From JAEWWD01 sp964440115 (GTDB lineage Bacteria; Bacillota; Clostridia; Christensenellales; CAG-138): a stretch of 64,000 nucleotides of DNA. The position numbers were made by a program, and so were the translations under genes. The stretch lies in the NCBI GenBank assembly GCA_964440115.1, contig CAYTPV010000005.1, positions 310,001 through 374,000 on the forward strand, in the 5' to 3' direction. The notes under the pieces are model-generated. The model ran no database searches. It worked only from the letters and a program-made list of their open reading frames with translations, and was not told the origin of the DNA. Shown one piece after another: positions 51,628 to 59,941 of this stretch (within the stretch, counting starts at the first letter, position 1; each line of letters opens with the position of its first letter).

Positions 51628-54621
51628 ATGTCTGAAAGAATGTCGCCCATCCCGTTTGGGGATCTGATGCGCTGGATACTCGCCGAATATGAGCAGTCGG
51701 GCTCCCTGTTCGGCGTAGAACGCCCGTTTATCGCTGAGAAGGGAAAAAAACTGCCGCTGTTTCGCGAAAGCATAGAAACACCGTTCGGCCCGGCTGCGGG
51801 TCCGCATACGCAGCTTGCGCAGAACATCGTCACTGCGTACTGGGCCGGCGCGCGCTTTTTTGAATTGAAGACCGTGCAGATCATGGACGGTGAGGAATTG
51901 GCCCGCTGCATTGCCCGCCCCTGCATACTCGCGGAGGATGAGGGTTACAACTGCGAATGGTCCACGGAACTGACTGTGGAGCAGGCGCTCGAAGAATACA
52001 TCAAGGCATGGTTTATCTGCAAGCTGCTTTCGCGCGAATACGGTCTGGGCGATCCGGACGGCTTCGTGTTCAACATGAGCGTGGGCTACGATTACGCAGG
52101 CATTACATCAGAGAAGATCGACCGCTTTATCGAAGGATTGAAAGACGCATCCAATACGGATACGTTCAAGGCGTGCAGGGACTGGGCGCTAAGTAACCTG
52201 CGCCTGTTTGAGAATATCAACGCGCGCTATATTGAAGGAATCAGCCCGCGGGTATGCACATCCATCACGCTTTCCACACTGCATGGCTGCCCGCCGCAGG
52301 AAATTGAGCGCATCGCTTCCTATCTCATCAGCAAGAAGAAGCTGCACACGTTCGTCAAATGCAACCCCACCATACTGGGGTACGAGACGGCGCGCCGCAC
52401 GCTCGATTCCATGGGTTACGACTATATACAGTTTGATGATCATCATTTTAAAGAAGATCTGCAGTATGAGGACGCCGTGCCCATGTTCCGCAGCCTGCGC
52501 GCTTTGGCCGCGGAGAACGGCGTGGACTTCGGCCTCAAGCTTTCCAATACCTTCCCGGTGGACGTGAAGAACAACGAGCTGCCGAGCGCGGAAATGTACA
52601 TGAGCGGCCGCGCGCTGTACCCGTTGACCATCGAAATGGCCAACCGCTTAACGGCTGAGTTCGACGGCATGCTGCGGCTTTCCTTCTCGGGCGGCGCGGA
52701 TGCGTTCAATATCGTACCGCTGTACGAGGCAGGCATATGGCCCATTACGGTGGCGACCACCATATTGAAGAGCGGCGGATACCAGCGCCTGCTCCAGCAC
52801 GCGCGCAGGCTAGCACGGCAGGAATATAAGCCGTTCGAAGGCGTGAGCGTCGCGCGCGTAGCCAATCTCGCGCAGGCCGCGCTGACAGACCCGCATCACC
52901 GCAAGCCCGAAAAGCCGATACCGCCGCGTAAGATCGACGAGCGGCTGCCGCTGACGTCCTGCTTCACGGCTCCGTGTACGCACGGCTGCCCCATCAATCA
53001 GGATATTCCGGAATATATCACGCTCGTCAGCAAAGGCAAACACCTGAAGGCGCTGCGTGTGATCACCGAAAAGAACCCGCTGCCCTTCATCACCGGCGTG
53101 ATCTGCGCACACCACTGCACGGATAAATGTACGCGCAACGATTATGAAGGCTACATCCGCATCCGCAACGCCAAACTCGAAGCCGCGCGCGGCGGCTATG
53201 AAGCGCTGCTGGGTGAGCTGGAAACCCCCGTCATGACGTCTGACAAGCGCGCGGCGGTCATCGGCGGCGGACCGGCCGGCCTGTCGGCCGCGTATTTCCT
53301 CGGCCGGGCGGGCATGCCTGTTACGCTGTTTGACGAACATGAAACATTGGGCGGCGTCGTTCGGCATGTGATCCCCGAATTCCGTATCCAGGGCCACGCG
53401 ATTGAGCGCGATATACAGCTCGTCGAAAAGATGGGCGTCAAATTCAAATTGGGCGAAAAAGCCCCCTCCGTCAAAGAGCTTCGTGAACTGGGGTATGACT
53501 ACGTGCTGTTCGCGATAGGCGCGTGGGCGCCCGGCAGCCTCAGGCTGGAACAGGGAGAAGCCATGAACGCGCTTTCGTTCCTCGCCGCCTGCAAGGCGGG
53601 CAGCCTGGAGTTCGCGGGCAAGAATGTGTGCGTCGTGGGCGGCGGCAACACCGCCATGGATGCCGCGCGCGCCGCAAAGCGCATTCCCGGCGTGCAGAAC
53701 GTGCGCATCGTATACCGCCGCAACAAGAAATATATGCCTGCCGATGAGGAAGAACTGCATCTGTGCATGCGCGAAGGAATAGAGTTCTGCGAACTTCTTA
53801 GCCCCGTATCCTTAACGGACGGCAAGCTGACCTGCCGCCGCATGCGTCTTGGCGAACCGGATGCTTCCGGACGCAGGAGCCCTGTGGAGACGGAGGAAAC
53901 CGTCAAGCTGCCCTGCGATCTGCTCGTAGCCGCAGTAGGCGAAAAGGTGGATGCTTCCCTGTTCGCTCAAAACGGCGTACAGGTAGACACACGCGGGTTT
54001 GCTGCGGTAGACGCGAATACGCTTATGACCAGCGTTCCCGGCGTATATGTGGTAGGCGATGCGCATCGCGGCCCCGCCACGGTGGTGGAAGCCATTGCGG
54101 ATGCGCAGCGCGCGGCGAATCATATACTCGGCGCACGCCACGAATATGAAATCCCCGATGCTGCCCGTGCGACTGCCGCTGAGTGCCGTGCGAGGGTGGG
54201 AGAACTGAGGGAATATGATAACGCTGTGAGCGAAGTGAACCGCTGCCTGTACTGCAGCACATCCTGTGAAATCTGCATGCAGGTTTGCCCCAACCGCGCC
54301 AACCTTGCGCTGCGCGTACCCGGCATGAAGATGCGGCAGATATTGCATGTGGAGCGTATGTGCAACGAGTGCGGCAACTGCGCCGTGTTCTGTCCGTATA
54401 ATGACGCGCCGTACCTCGTCAAGCCCACGCTGTACCATACCCGCCATGACTTTGACGACAGCAAAAACCCCGGCTTCCTGCATCTGGGCGCAAAACGCTT
54501 CCTAACAAGGCTGGACGGCGAGGAGCGCGAGGTCAATCTCGACGATGCGGATACCGGTCTGCCCAAGGACTTCGAAGCCCTGCTGTGGGCGGTGCTGACG
54601 GAGTACTCACATCTCCTATAG
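51628..54621 (+). CDS. ygfK: YgfK-type putative selenate reductase / oxidoreductase
   Basis: The 997-residue protein has a dihydroorotate-dehydrogenase-like TIM barrel (about 1-430), then a GltD-like part with an Fe-S region (CFTAPCTHGCP near 445; CAHHCTDKC), FAD fold (VIGGGPAGLSAAYFLG near 547), NADPH fold (VVGGGNTAMDAARAAKR near 670) and C-terminal clusters (CLYCSTSCEICMQVCP near 872, CNECGNCAVFCP near 911). AAGGAGG precedes ATG 51628; the frame continues upstream but through repeats. In other bacteria YgfK is encoded with SsnA and molybdenum purine hydroxylases. Its true substrate is unsettled. Confidence 0.88.
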   Translation: MSERMSPIPFGDLMRWILAEYEQSGSLFGVERPFIAEKGKKLPLFRESIETPFGPAAGPHTQLAQNIVTAYWAGARFFELKTVQIMDGEELARCIARPCILAEDEGYNCEWSTELTVEQALEEYIKAWFICKLLSREYGLGDPDGFVFNMSVGYDYAGITSEKIDRFIEGLKDASNTDTFKACRDWALSNLRLFENINARYIEGISPRVCTSITLSTLHGCPPQEIERIASYLISKKKLHTFVKCNPTILGYETARRTLDSMGYDYIQFDDHHFKEDLQYEDAVPMFRSLRALAAENGVDFGLKLSNTFPVDVKNNELPSAEMYMSGRALYPLTIEMANRLTAEFDGMLRLSFSGGADAFNIVPLYEAGIWPITVATTILKSGGYQRLLQHARRLARQEYKPFEGVSVARVANLAQAALTDPHHRKPEKPIPPRKIDERLPLTSCFTAPCTHGCPINQDIPEYITLVSKGKHLKALRVITEKNPLPFITGVICAHHCTDKCTRNDYEGYIRIRNAKLEAARGGYEALLGELETPVMTSDKRAAVIGGGPAGLSAAYFLGRAGMPVTLFDEHETLGGVVRHVIPEFRIQGHAIERDIQLVEKMGVKFKLGEKAPSVKELRELGYDYVLFAIGAWAPGSLRLEQGEAMNALSFLAACKAGSLEFAGKNVCVVGGGNTAMDAARAAKRIPGVQNVRIVYRRNKKYMPADEEELHLCMREGIEFCELLSPVSLTDGKLTCRRMRLGEPDASGRRSPVETEETVKLPCDLLVAAVGEKVDASLFAQNGVQVDTRGFAAVDANTLMTSVPGVYVVGDAHRGPATVVEAIADAQRAANHILGARHEYEIPDAARATAAECRARVGELREYDNAVSEVNRCLYCSTSCEICMQVCPNRANLALRVPGMKMRQILHVERMCNECGNCAVFCPYNDAPYLVKPTLYHTRHDFDDSKNPGFLHLGAKRFLTRLDGEEREVNLDDADTGLPKDFEALLWAVLTEYSHLL

Positions 54622-54699
54622 GCCGCTGATTGCGCATGCGCGCGCAATCAGCGGGTTTTCTGAAGGTTAGAATGCCGCTCATGGCGGCATTCTACAATA

Positions 54700-54839
54700 T
54701 CAAAAAAAGTGGAAGTATCCACTTTTTTTGAGTTCACCGCTTAAGTTGTCGCTCGGTTTCCTGTTTGCACAGGAAAGCTGTCGCGTCAACTTACGCTCTA
54801 AGGTGTCATTTTGCACCGCGCATGTCGCTGCAAAATGAC
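54700..54839 (+). repeat. Structured repeat family R, copy 5
   Basis: On the plus strand: stem C TCAAAAAAAGTGGA (54700-54713) with TCCACTTTTTTTGA (54718-54731); stem B TAAGTTG (54742-54748) with CAACTTA (54787-54793), enclosing TTTCCTGT/ACAGGAAA (54757-54776); AAGGTGT; stem A GTCATTTTGCA (54805-54815) with TGCAAAATGAC (54829-54839), loop containing GCGCATGTC. It is the reverse orientation of the other copies but again sense with respect to the gene before it, ygfK. Confidence 0.82.
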
Positions 54840-54917
54840 GTATTGAAAGCTTATAGACAGGTTGGAGTCCCGTTTATTCTTTTTCCGCTAGTAATCGCTG
54901 ATATTGATTGAAGAGTG

Positions 54918-54950
54918 GAGGCCGCCGGAAATCCGGCGGCCTCTTGGTTT
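54918..54950. terminator. Terminator between ygfK and the lipoprotein gene
   Basis: GAGGCCGCCGG / CCGGCGGCCTC stem, T-rich on the plus side. No gene is seen in 54622-54976. Confidence 0.8.
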
Positions 54951-54976
54951 GATATTAACTATACAATAATTTGTGC

Positions 54977-55957
54977 TTACCCGATCGGCCACAACGGCTG
55001 ACCCGCGATGATATTCTCCACATCCTTGTATCCTTCGGGATACGCAAAATTGTATCTAGCGGGGAGCGCAAATACATACTGCGCGTTTGCACCGAGCACC
55101 GTCGGCGGTATAGGTGCCGCGCTGACGGAGAATTCTTCCGCCGCCACCTGTGCCCACTGGTCTTTAGTAAACACCAGTATGGGTATATCCTGATACGGTT
55201 TTGCCTCTGTCCATTTTGGGCTGCGCAGCGTCAGCTTGGGTCCCGCCTGTGCGGGGCCACCGTTGACAGGCCCGCCAGTCCACTGCTCAGTGAGCACAGT
55301 GTATCCTTCCCAGTCTGCGGGGAGGTAAAACATAAAGCCGAATTCGTCATTCTTGTAGACGACGGGATTTTTTTGCGCGTATTCGCCCAGCGTGACTTCA
55401 CTGATCAAATATGATCCGTCCGCCTGTTTGCTGACCTGCAGTATGACGCCGCGGCGCGCGGCTGCTTCGGCGGATGCACTTGTGAGTTCCACGATCTGCC
55501 CGGTTACCGTATACGCGGTATCCGATTCCTTGTGCACGTCATAGATATCGATGCGGTCTGGCCAGGGGCTCGAAACCGTGCGTCCCGGCGCTTGTGAAGG
55601 ATTTCCCTGCCATTCTTTTAGAAGCTCCGGCGTTACATAGGCGGTGTAGGCCTTTTCCATTGCGGACGATACGCCCGCGGTATCCAGCAGAGAGACGTCT
55701 TTGAGAACTTTGCCAAATCCCTGCACCATCGCGGTTACCGCCGCCGTGTCGTCGGCGGGGGAGGGAGCCAAAGTGGGCGCGGCAGTCTCCTGCGGCGCGG
55801 AAGAGGCTTCCGGCGCGAGGGAAGGGGATGCCGTTAAAACCGGCGTCAGAACAGGGGTAGGTGTGGCTGCAGGCGATTGCGCCGCACAGCCGGATAGCAT
55901 AAACAAGGCGCAAAGCATCAGCGCCGCCGTTTGTACGGATAAGGAATGTTTTCGCAT
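54977..55957 (-). CDS. Predicted lipoprotein, unknown function
   Basis: The 326-residue protein has a lipoprotein signal (MRKHSLSVQTAALMLC then LSGCAAQ with the lipobox cysteine near residue 24), a Pro/Thr/Ala-rich linker to about residue 70, and two folded parts. The second (FMFYLPADWEGYTVL...ILVFTKDQW) resembles surface domains of unknown role. No family was assigned. It is monocistronic. Confidence 0.8.
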   Translation of the reverse strand: MRKHSLSVQTAALMLCALFMLSGCAAQSPAATPTPVLTPVLTASPSLAPEASSAPQETAAPTLAPSPADDTAAVTAMVQGFGKVLKDVSLLDTAGVSSAMEKAYTAYVTPELLKEWQGNPSQAPGRTVSSPWPDRIDIYDVHKESDTAYTVTGQIVELTSASAEAAARRGVILQVSKQADGSYLISEVTLGEYAQKNPVVYKNDEFGFMFYLPADWEGYTVLTEQWTGGPVNGGPAQAGPKLTLRSPKWTEAKPYQDIPILVFTKDQWAQVAAEEFSVSAAPIPPTVLGANAQYVFALPARYNFAYPEGYKDVENIIAGQPLWPIG

Positions 55958-56156
55958 ATCAGTTAGCCTTCTTCATAGAGAATTACGTTACAGCAAGGCT
56001 ACATCCGCGTCCATCCGGTGTCAAGCGAACGAACCGCCGCATATACCCCCGCGTTCCGATACATATGCGGATTATCCGGATTTCTTGCCTGTATAGGCCG
56101 TTTGTAAACTTTCTATGTTTGGAGCCTTAGCAGTCAGAACGTTAGGCTTCAAATCT

Positions 56157-56285
56157 GTCAAAACTGACGACATGCGCGTCAGTTTTGACACCTTGCGCGA
56201 ATACCGGCCGCGCCGCAGGCGCAGGTATTCGCGAGAAAACCCGCCGCAGCGGTCTCGCCCAAATGGATAAAATCCATTTGGGCGA
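56157..56285 (-). repeat. Structured repeat family R, copy 3
   Basis: Plus-strand bases: stem A GTCAAAACTGAC (56157-56168) with GTCAGTTTTGAC (56178-56189), loop GACATGCGC; ACCTTGC; stem B GCGAATACC (56197-56205) with GGTATTCGC (56224-56232), enclosing GCGCC/GGCGC; AGAAAACCCGCC; stem C TCGCCCAAATGGA (56255-56267) with TCCATTTGGGCGA (56273-56285). It lies downstream of the RsfA-like gene on that gene's strand. Confidence 0.88.
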
Positions 56286-56290
56286 CAAAC

Positions 56291-56328
56291 GCAGAAAGGC
56301 CGCCCAAACTGAATGGCGGCCTTTCTGC
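56291..56328 (-). terminator. Hairpin after the RsfA-like gene
   Basis: A 14-bp perfect stem, arm GCAGAAAGGCCGCC. There is no T-tract, but its position suggests transcript 3'-end formation. Confidence 0.6.
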
Positions 56329-56401
56329 ACCTTACGAACCTGCTTGCCTTATCCCTTATGTCCGCCCCCGGCGGAAACCTGTAATTCGTTTAGCCCCGGC
56401 G

Positions 56402-57337
56402 TTACGCCATGGGGGATACTTCGTACATCCACTTCTCGCAGTCCTCAACATTGCGGGACAGCTCGCGTATGTAATTGCTCAGGCTGCTCACCTTTGTGAC
56501 GGACGTCATGCCCAGAAATTCGCGGTTGATGTCCATGAGCTGTCTGAAATACCCGAGCAACGTGGTAAACCGTTCGCGCTGGGCTGAGAGTTCCTGTTTC
56601 TGGTTGTTCAGCTGCGCTTTGAGATCCTGATTCTCTTCCATGAGCAATGTGACGTCTTCGCCGCCGCTCATGGCCTGCAGGCGCTGCTGCGCCGCGACGC
56701 CCTTTGCTGCGGATATGGCCAGCGCACCCAGACTTTCAAAGAATGCGGATACGTCCAGCCCTTCTACGCGGTCAAGCTGGTTGACTACGCCGCCAACAAC
56801 GTCCAGCAGACTGCCGCTTTGCTTGCGCGGGCGGCCGGCACGGCGTGAGGGGAGCGATTTCTCATACGGATCGTATGCGGGAATTCCCTGATCGCGCATT
56901 TCCTGCACAACGCGGCGTACCAATGCCGGATTGCTCTTTAACAGCGAGCGGTATTTGTTCTGGTAGCGCAGCATGGCGCGGTTGTCGCCGTTGCCCATAT
57001 CCAGCGTACAGGCTCTTACGGAAATACCGCGGGCCTGTGCGCCGAGCACGGTGCTGAGCAGTGATTTGATCTCGTCGTCGTTGAATGGCACAAACGCCGG
57101 ATTGTGCGGAATTTGCGCGTTGGCGTCGCCGCCCTGTTTTACTCTGGCATAGTAATAATTACGGATGCTGTTGGGCCTGCGTCCCGTATGCCCCGCTACC
57201 TCGTCGAATACGGCTTTGAGCGGCGCGCCCTGCGTACGGGCTTTACGGACAGCCTCAAACAGCAGCGCATCCTCTTCGGCGCTCCATCCCAGACGGGCGG
57301 AGGGTTGCTGTGTGTATAGCTGGTTCTGAACAGTCAT
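56402..57337 (-). CDS. RsfA-like Myb/SANT-domain regulator
   Basis: The 311-residue protein has an N-terminal Myb/SANT-like region (LGWSAEEDALLFEAVRKAR and GRRPNSIRNYYYARVK), as in the RsfA/YlbO prespore regulators, a basic AT-hook-like stretch (RRAGRPRKQS, near residue 170) and a C-terminal coiled coil (residues about 235-275, NQDLKAQLNNQKQELSAQRE). The start at 57337 follows GGGGAGAG. A sporulation role is inferred from the family. Confidence 0.7.
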   Translation of the reverse strand: MTVQNQLYTQQPSARLGWSAEEDALLFEAVRKARTQGAPLKAVFDEVAGHTGRRPNSIRNYYYARVKQGGDANAQIPHNPAFVPFNDDEIKSLLSTVLGAQARGISVRACTLDMGNGDNRAMLRYQNKYRSLLKSNPALVRRVVQEMRDQGIPAYDPYEKSLPSRRAGRPRKQSGSLLDVVGGVVNQLDRVEGLDVSAFFESLGALAISAAKGVAAQQRLQAMSGGEDVTLLMEENQDLKAQLNNQKQELSAQRERFTTLLGYFRQLMDINREFLGMTSVTKVSSLSNYIRELSRNVEDCEKWMYEVSPMA

Positions 57338-57622
57338 GATTGATCTCTCCCCTGTCATACTTTGGATGCTGTAAGTATTGCCATCAAAAACGGGGTTATA
57401 CCTGTACGCTTATGCGCATTTTGATAGTATGCTCCGCAATTTCATTGAATTTTGGCTGTGACAGCTATCTTACGGCTCTTACACAACGATTTCATAGCTA
57501 TTTTTATGCACGTTCTTGTAGGGAAATACAGTGATTGCGGGAAAAAGGTATATGCCGTACGGAGGATATCTGATGAGACGGCATGCATAAGTAAAATTCT
57601 ATGAAAAATGGGCGGTTAACGC

Positions 57623-57652
57623 TTGGACAATAATGCACTTGCGGGATATACT
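57623..57652 (+). promoter_or_regulatory. Promoter of the SDR gene
   Basis: TTGGAC, 18 bases, TATACT. The rest of 57359-57696 shows nothing clear. Confidence 0.65.
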
Positions 57653-57696
57653 GGTAAAAAAGCGCGGCGGTTTGCCTGCGCACGGGAGCGTGCAAA

Positions 57697-58470
57697 ATGG
57701 AGTTTATGGATCGGGTATGCGTTGTGACAGGCGGGGCGAACGGGATAGGGCGCGCACTTACGCTTTCGCTGCTGCGCGAGGGCGCGTATGTCGCCTTTAT
57801 GGATGTGGATGATCGCGCGGGCGAACAAATCGCTGCAAAAGACGCCGGCCGCATATTGTATTTTCATGGAGATGCGGCAGAGGAAACGGCGCTCGCTTCG
57901 TTCGCGAAAGCAGTGCTCGAAAGATTCGGCCATGTGGATTGCGTTGTCAACAACGCCTGCGTTACAAAGCGCGGACTTCTTTCGGATTGCTCTTTTTCCG
58001 CGTTTGATTATGTGCTGCGGCTGGGCGTCGTTTCCGCCTATGAGCTGACGCGCCTGTTCAAGGACCATTTTGCGCCGGGCGCGGCGATCGTCAATATCGC
58101 GTCGAGCCGCGCGTTCATGTCGCAGGCGGATACCGAAAGCTATTCCGCCGCAAAGGGCGGCATACTTTCTCTTACGCACGCCATGGCCGTGAGTCTTTCT
58201 AATAAAGTGCGGGTCAACGCCGTTTGCCCGGGGTGGATAGAAACGGCGGCCTATCAGGGGGATGGAACGGGTGTTGCCGTACATTCCGATGCGGATAAAC
58301 TGCAGCATCCCGCCGGGCGCGTGGGCGATCCGCAGGATATCGTCGGCGCTGTGCTGTTTTTATTAAGCGGCCGCGCCGGGTTTATTACCGGAACGAGTTT
58401 GACGGTGGACGGCGGCATGACGAAGAAAATGATTTATCATGGCGACGAAGGCTGGATTCTGGACGTTTAA
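57697..58470 (+). CDS. Short-chain dehydrogenase/reductase
   Basis: The 257-residue SDR has the cofactor loop VTGGANGIGRAL, VVNNACVTKRG, catalytic S in NIASSRAF, YSAAKGG (catalytic YxxxK) and the C-terminal TGTSLTVDGGMT. An aspartate after strand 2 (MDVDD) favours NAD(H). The substrate is unknown. A TfoX-C gene follows 41 bases downstream. Confidence 0.92.
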   Translation: MEFMDRVCVVTGGANGIGRALTLSLLREGAYVAFMDVDDRAGEQIAAKDAGRILYFHGDAAEETALASFAKAVLERFGHVDCVVNNACVTKRGLLSDCSFSAFDYVLRLGVVSAYELTRLFKDHFAPGAAIVNIASSRAFMSQADTESYSAAKGGILSLTHAMAVSLSNKVRVNAVCPGWIETAAYQGDGTGVAVHSDADKLQHPAGRVGDPQDIVGAVLFLLSGRAGFITGTSLTVDGGMTKKMIYHGDEGWILDV

Positions 58471-58511
58471 ACAGAACAGGCTGTACGATCAAATGTGAGA
58501 GGAGACAGGAC

Positions 58512-58775
58512 ATGTCAGCGTTTACCGGTGTTCCCAATATAGGCAAAATCATGGTGCAGCAGCTCAGCGATGTCGGTGTGCATTCGCCTGAGGAACTGGC
58601 GGCAGCGGGCAGCCGCGAAACATGGCTCCGCATACTGGCTATGGACCCTTCCGCCTGCTATATGCGGTTGTGCGGGTTGGAAGGCGCCATACGCGGCGTG
58701 CGCTGGCACGATCTGCCGGACGATGTGAAAGCGGATCTGAAAGCTTTTTACCGCAAGTATAAGCCGGGGAAATAA
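58512..58775 (+). CDS. TfoX C-terminal domain protein
   Basis: The 87-residue protein (GVPNIGKIMVQQLSDVGVHSPEELAAAGSRETW, then CYMRLCGLEGAIRGVRWHDLPDDVK) is a complete TfoX_C domain, with helix-hairpin-helix character. GAGAGGAG precedes the ATG. Stand-alone copies are common in Firmicutes, with unknown role. It follows the SDR gene, probably in one transcript. Confidence 0.85.
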   Translation: MSAFTGVPNIGKIMVQQLSDVGVHSPEELAAAGSRETWLRILAMDPSACYMRLCGLEGAIRGVRWHDLPDDVKADLKAFYRKYKPGK

Positions 58776-58779
58776 AAGA

Positions 58780-58816
58780 AGGTCTGTCTCGCAGAGTTAA
58801 CTTGTGAGACAGACCT
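58780..58816. terminator. Terminator between TfoX-C and the GntR remnant
   Basis: AGGTCTGTCTC / GAGACAGACCT stem. Its left arm lies after the TfoX-C gene, and its right arm encodes the last residues of the remnant. Confidence 0.7.
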
Positions 58817-59129
58817 CTTCCTTCGTTTCCAGCTGATCACAGCATTGTGCGGGAATATAGGAGATATGGTAGCTCAAAGGTTCTTCCTGTATGTACCGAA
58901 GGCGCTCCACCACATACACTTCCTCGTTGGTAGAGAGGTCGAGCGCTTTTGCCACGCGTTCGGAAACGGTGGTTTTCTTGACTTCCACCAGCTTTGTGAC
59001 AGTCTGGTAACCCATGCATTCGAACTGTTCGCGGATGCCTTTGTAGGAAAGAGAATCCGTTGTAATCTTGAGTTCGGCTACATATGTCCCTTTGCCGGGA
59101 AAATCCGCAAGCAATGCATCGAGCGCATG
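58797..59129 (-). pseudogene. Remnant of a GntR/HutC-family regulator (UTRA domain only)
   Basis: The frame gives ALDALLADFPGKGTYVAE, the end of a GntR winged helix, followed by most of a UTRA ligand domain (SLSYKGIREQFECMGY, LDLSTNEEVYVVERLRY, PLSYHISYIP). The DNA-binding part upstream is gone: an in-frame TGA stands right before HALDALL, and no helix-turn-helix is found in any frame to 59300. A few residues also seem missing between LLAD and PGKGTY, and the UTRA C-terminus is cut short. I read it as a decayed gene truncated at both ends. Confidence 0.7.
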
Positions 59130-59438
59130 TCACTTTCGTTGTTCTGCTGCAGTTTTTCACGAAGTTTGTTTAGCTGGATGTTTGCTCCATAAAAGTTCTT
59201 GATGGAACAGCCTGCGCGGCCGTCGCCTGCACAGGCGCACACACAGGAATGATGGTATGGGGCAATGGAATGCGTGCCGCTGCCGATTAACACTGTCTAT
59301 ATACGATTGCACTTGCATTGCAATTTGAACACGATCGGTTACGGCGACAACATACTTCGACTGGTCCGCTCATATGTTGCACTGACGAAACATTCTTTCC
59401 CGGATGCAAGTACCCGCGTAGGCATGAGGTGACGAATC

Positions 59439-59870
59439 ATGAGCAATTTTCATACGCTGGATGGCTACGACCGCATGCGAAAGCAAGAGCTTACGCGCAC
59501 TATGGAGGATTATCTGGAAATGATCTGCCGCCTCTCACAGGAAGATGCTGTCGTACGCGTGCAGGTTGTAGCGGAAAAGCTCAATGTGAAGCCCTCTTCT
59601 GTTACAAAAATGATGCAGCAGCTGTGCGCGGGCGGGTTTATCGAATATCGTCCGTATGCGTTTCTGAAACTGACGCAAAAGGGGCGGGTGGAAGGCGCGT
59701 ATCTGCTTTACCGGCACGATGTGCTGCACGAATTTCTTTGTCTGCTCAACGGCACAACGGATGAACTGGAGCAGGTGGAACTGATCGAACATTTTCTGAA
59801 CAGGCAGACGGTGGAGAACATAGAAAAGCTGGTGCAAAGGCTGAAATCCCAGACTGCCCAGCGCGAATAA
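59439..59870 (+). CDS. DtxR/MntR-family metal-dependent repressor
   Basis: The 143-residue protein has the winged helix (TMEDYLEMICRLSQ, VAEKLNVKPSSVTKMMQQL) and the dimer domain with HDVLHEFLCLL and VELIEHFL. The acids in MEDYLE and the E..EH set match the manganese ligands of MntR. It lacks the SH3-like domain of DtxR. GAGGTG precedes ATG 59439. No metal transporter gene is next to it. Confidence 0.85.
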   Translation: MSNFHTLDGYDRMRKQELTRTMEDYLEMICRLSQEDAVVRVQVVAEKLNVKPSSVTKMMQQLCAGGFIEYRPYAFLKLTQKGRVEGAYLLYRHDVLHEFLCLLNGTTDELEQVELIEHFLNRQTVENIEKLVQRLKSQTAQRE

Positions 59871-59889
59871 GTGAACCCAATTCAAGTAA

Positions 59890-59926
59890 AAAAGAGCTGC
59901 TTCGGATGAATGAAGACAGCTCTTTT
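59890..59926. terminator. Bidirectional terminator between the MntR-like and LCP genes
   Basis: AAAAGAGCTG / CAGCTCTTTT stem between convergent genes. Confidence 0.8.
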
Positions 59927-59941
59927 ATGCTTATGGTTGTG

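Noticed and set aside
27751..56285. The R copies as a CRISPR array or insertion sequence
   Set aside because: Copies are single, far apart and differ in sequence. There is no regular spacing, no cas gene and no transposase.
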